Shown: one piece after another, positions 61,701-64,000 of the stretch
How the letters are laid out: every line of letters begins with the position of its first letter
How positions within the stretch are numbered: position 1 is the stretch's first letter
DNA from: Mesostigma viride
Lineage: Eukaryota; Streptophyta; Mesostigmatophyceae; Mesostigmatales; Mesostigmataceae
Direction: 5' to 3'
DNA length: 64,000 bases
Assembly (NCBI GenBank): GCA_009746045.1
Contig: RPFO01000050.1
Span: 3,221,216 to 3,285,215, forward strand
Made by a program: the position numbers and the translations under genes
Notes under the pieces: model-generated
The model's input: only the letters and a program-made list of their open reading frames with translations
Databases searched by the model: none
Told to the model about the DNA's origin: nothing

Positions 61701-64000
61701 CAGGCTCTATCATTACACCGCAGCTATTTCTGCTCCCCCTTTCACGCTCTATCATTACACCGCAGCTATTTCTGCTCCCCCTTTCATGCTCTATCATTAC
61801 ATCGCAGCAATTTCTGCTCCCCCTTTCATGCTCTATCATTACATCGCAGCTATTTCTGCTCCCCCTTTCATGCTCTATCATTACACCGCAGCTATTTCTG
61901 CTCCCCCTTTCACGCTCTATCATTACACCGCAGCTATTTCTGCTCCCCCTTTCATGCTGTATCATTACATCGCAGCTATTTCTGCTCCCCCTTTCATGCT
62001 CTATCATTACACCGCAGCTATTTCTGCTCCCCCTTTCATGCTCTATCATTACACCACAGCTATTTCTGCTCCCCCTTTCATGCTCTATCATTACACCGCA
62101 GCTATTTCTGCTCCCCCTTTCATACTCTATCATTACACCGCAGCTATTTCTGCTCCCCCTTTCATGCTCTATCATTACACCGCAGCTATTTCTGCTCCCC
62201 CTTTCACGCTCTATCATTACACCGCAGCTATTTCTGCTCCCCCTTTCATGCTCTATCATTACACCGCAGCTATTTCTGCTCCCCCTTTCATACTCTATCA
62301 TTACACCGCAGCTATTTCTGCTCCCCCTTTCATACTCTATCATTACACCGCAGCTATTTCTGCTCCCCCTTTCATGCTCTATCATTACACCGCAGCTATT
62401 TCTGCTCCCCCTTTCATGCTCTATCATTACACCGCAGCTATTTCTGCTCCCCCTTTCATGCTCTATCATTACACCGCAGCTATTTCTGCTCCCCCTTTCA
62501 TACTCTATCATTACACCGCAGCTATTTCTGCTCCCCCTTTCATGCTCTATCATTACACCGCAGCTATTTCTGCTCCCCCTTTCATGCTCTATCATTACAC
62601 CGCAGCTATTTCTGCTCCCCCTTTCATGCTCTATCATTACACCGCAGCTATTTCTGCTCCCCCTTTCATGCTCTATCATCACACCGCAGCTATTTCTGCT
62701 CCCCCTTTCACGCTCTATCATCACACCGCAGCTATTTCTGCTCCCCCTTTCACGCTCCATCATCACACCGCAGCTATTTCTGCTCCCCCTTTCATGCTCC
62801 ATCATCACACCGCAGCTATTTCTGCTTCCCCTTTCACGCTCTATCATCACATCGCAGCTATTTCTGCTCCCCCTTTCACGCTCTATCATCACATCGCAGC
62901 TATTTCTGCTCCCCCTTTCATGCTCTATCATCACACCGCAGCTATTTCTGCTCCCCCTTTCATGCTCTATCATCACATCGCAGCTATTTCTGCTCCCCCT
63001 TTCACGCTCTATCATCACATCGCAGCTATTTCTGCTCCCCCTTTCATGCTCTATCATCACACCGCAGCTATTTCTGCTCCCCCTTTCACGCTCCATCATC
63101 ACATCGCAGCTATTTCTGCTCCCCCTTTCACGCTCTATCATCACATCGCAGCTATTTCTGCTCCCCCTTTCACGCTCTATCATCACATCGCAGCTATTTC
63201 TGCTCCCCCTTTCATGCTCTATCATCACATCGCAGCTATTTCTGCTCCCTCTTTCACGCTCCATCATCACACCGCAGCTATTTCTGCTCCCCCTTTCACG
63301 CTCCATCATCACATCGCAGCTATTTCTGCTCCCCCTTTCACGCTCTATCATCACATCGCAGCTATTTCTGCTCCCCCTTTCACGCTCCATCATCACATCG
63401 CAGCTATTTCTGCTCCCCCTTTCACGCTCTATCATCACACCGCAGCTATTTCTGCTCCCCCTTTCATGCTCTATCATCACACCGCAGCTATTTCTGCTTC
63501 CCCTTTCACGCTCTATCATCACACCGCAGCTATTTCTGCTCCCCCTTTCACGCTCTATCATCACATCGCAGCTATTTCTGCTCCCCCTTTCACGCTCCAT
63601 CATCACATCGCAGCTATTTCTGCTTCCCCTTTCATGCTCTATCATCACACCGCAGCTATTTCTGCTCCCCCTTTCATGCTCTATCATCACACCGCAGCTA
63701 TTTCTGCTCCCCCTTTCACGCTCCATCATCACACCGCAGCTATTTCTGCTCCCCCTTTCATGCTCTATCATCACATCGCAGCTATTTCTGCTCCCCCTTT
63801 CATGCTCTATCATCACACCGCAGCTATTTCTGCTCCCCCTTTCACGCTCTATCATCACATCGCAGCTATTTCTGCTCCCCCTTTCATGCTCCATCATCAC
63901 ACCGCAGCTATTTCTGCTCCCCCTTTCACGCTCTATCATCACATCGCAGCTATTTCTGCTCCCCCTTTCACGCTCTATCATCACACCGCAGCTATTTCTG
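55800..64000. repeat. 42-bp satellite, about 195 units, running off the window
   Basis: Head-to-tail 42-bp units containing CTATTTCTGCTCCCCCTTTC and CTATCATCACACCGCAG. Variation is mostly C/T transitions at a few fixed positions (CACGCTC/CATGCTC/CATACTC, CTATC/CCATC, CATCACACC/CATTACATC). The minus strand is open as a 14-residue repeat (MIERERGSRNSCGV) over 55787-61504, and after a one-base deletion near 61524 continues to 63984. All three plus frames also lack stops. Because four of six frames are open, a protein is not implied. A block of about 1.9 kb is duplicated within the array. Confidence 0.95.

Noticed and set aside
55787-63984. Two giant minus-strand ORFs of 1905 and 826 residues made of a 14-residue repeat
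   Set aside because: The 42-bp unit has no stop in this frame or in any plus frame, so open length follows from the repeat itself. No unique domain, splice signal or start context was seen.
55800-64000. CRISPR-like array
   Set aside because: Units are head-to-tail without unique spacers, and the context is eukaryotic. This is a satellite.

Overview
This is a repeat-dominated eukaryotic nuclear window. GT-AG introns, TNP2-type CACTA transposons, Ty3 chromoviruses, copia elements and L1-like and R2-like LINEs sit together, which fits a plant-lineage genome, most likely a green alga. The clade is inferred, not shown. No rRNA, tRNA, CRISPR or bacterial-style operon was seen. Almost everything is a transposable element or a fragment of one. 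The only good host-gene candidate is at about 53.0-54.9 kb.

Layout. 1-5.3 kb: LINE debris on both strands, including an ORF1-only LINE with a 13-bp target duplication. 5.30-18.06 kb: a Ty3 chromovirus (near-identical LTRs, RNase H1 N-domain ORF, gag, pol with chromodomain, extra 3' ORF) inserted in an L1-like ORF1. Its RT is itself split by a 2.0-kb R2-like LINE with a 14-bp duplication. 19.18-44.20 kb: one CACTA DNA transposon, enlarged to 25 kb by insertions. It has two divergent genes sharing a 0.5-kb promoter region: an accessory gene on the minus strand and a TNP2 transposase on the plus strand. A copia element (23.08-31.11 kb, 5-bp duplication) sits in an exon of the accessory gene. A non-autonomous CACTA element (34.2-38.1 kb, itself carrying a LINE) lies in a transposase intron. 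A second-family CACTA element (40.1-43.3 kb) lies in a transposase exon. 44.2-52.3 kb: LINE 3' ends, a 73-copy GATG array, an ORF1-only LINE, a YADD-type RT fragment and CACTA arm fragments. 53.0-54.9 kb: a minus-strand host-like gene with a helix-turn-helix-like segment and a coiled coil. 55.8-64.0 kb: a 42-bp satellite of about 195 units that runs off the window.

How the parts relate. Removing the copia element and one copy of its ATACC duplication rejoins the accessory-gene exon in frame. Removing the 40.1-43.3 kb element and one AG rejoins the transposase C-terminal exon in frame. Both genes were therefore intact before these hits. All three complete CACTA units have 2-bp flanking duplications (TA, CA, AG). 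ORF1-only LINEs and RT-bearing LINEs share the same last 31 bp and tetranucleotide tails. This suggests the ORF1-only copies are moved in trans, like mammalian HAL1 elements.

Caution. Many young elements carry single-base frame breaks, often near homopolymers. Some may be assembly errors rather than decay. Exon limits were placed by eye from splice consensus and reading-frame continuity.
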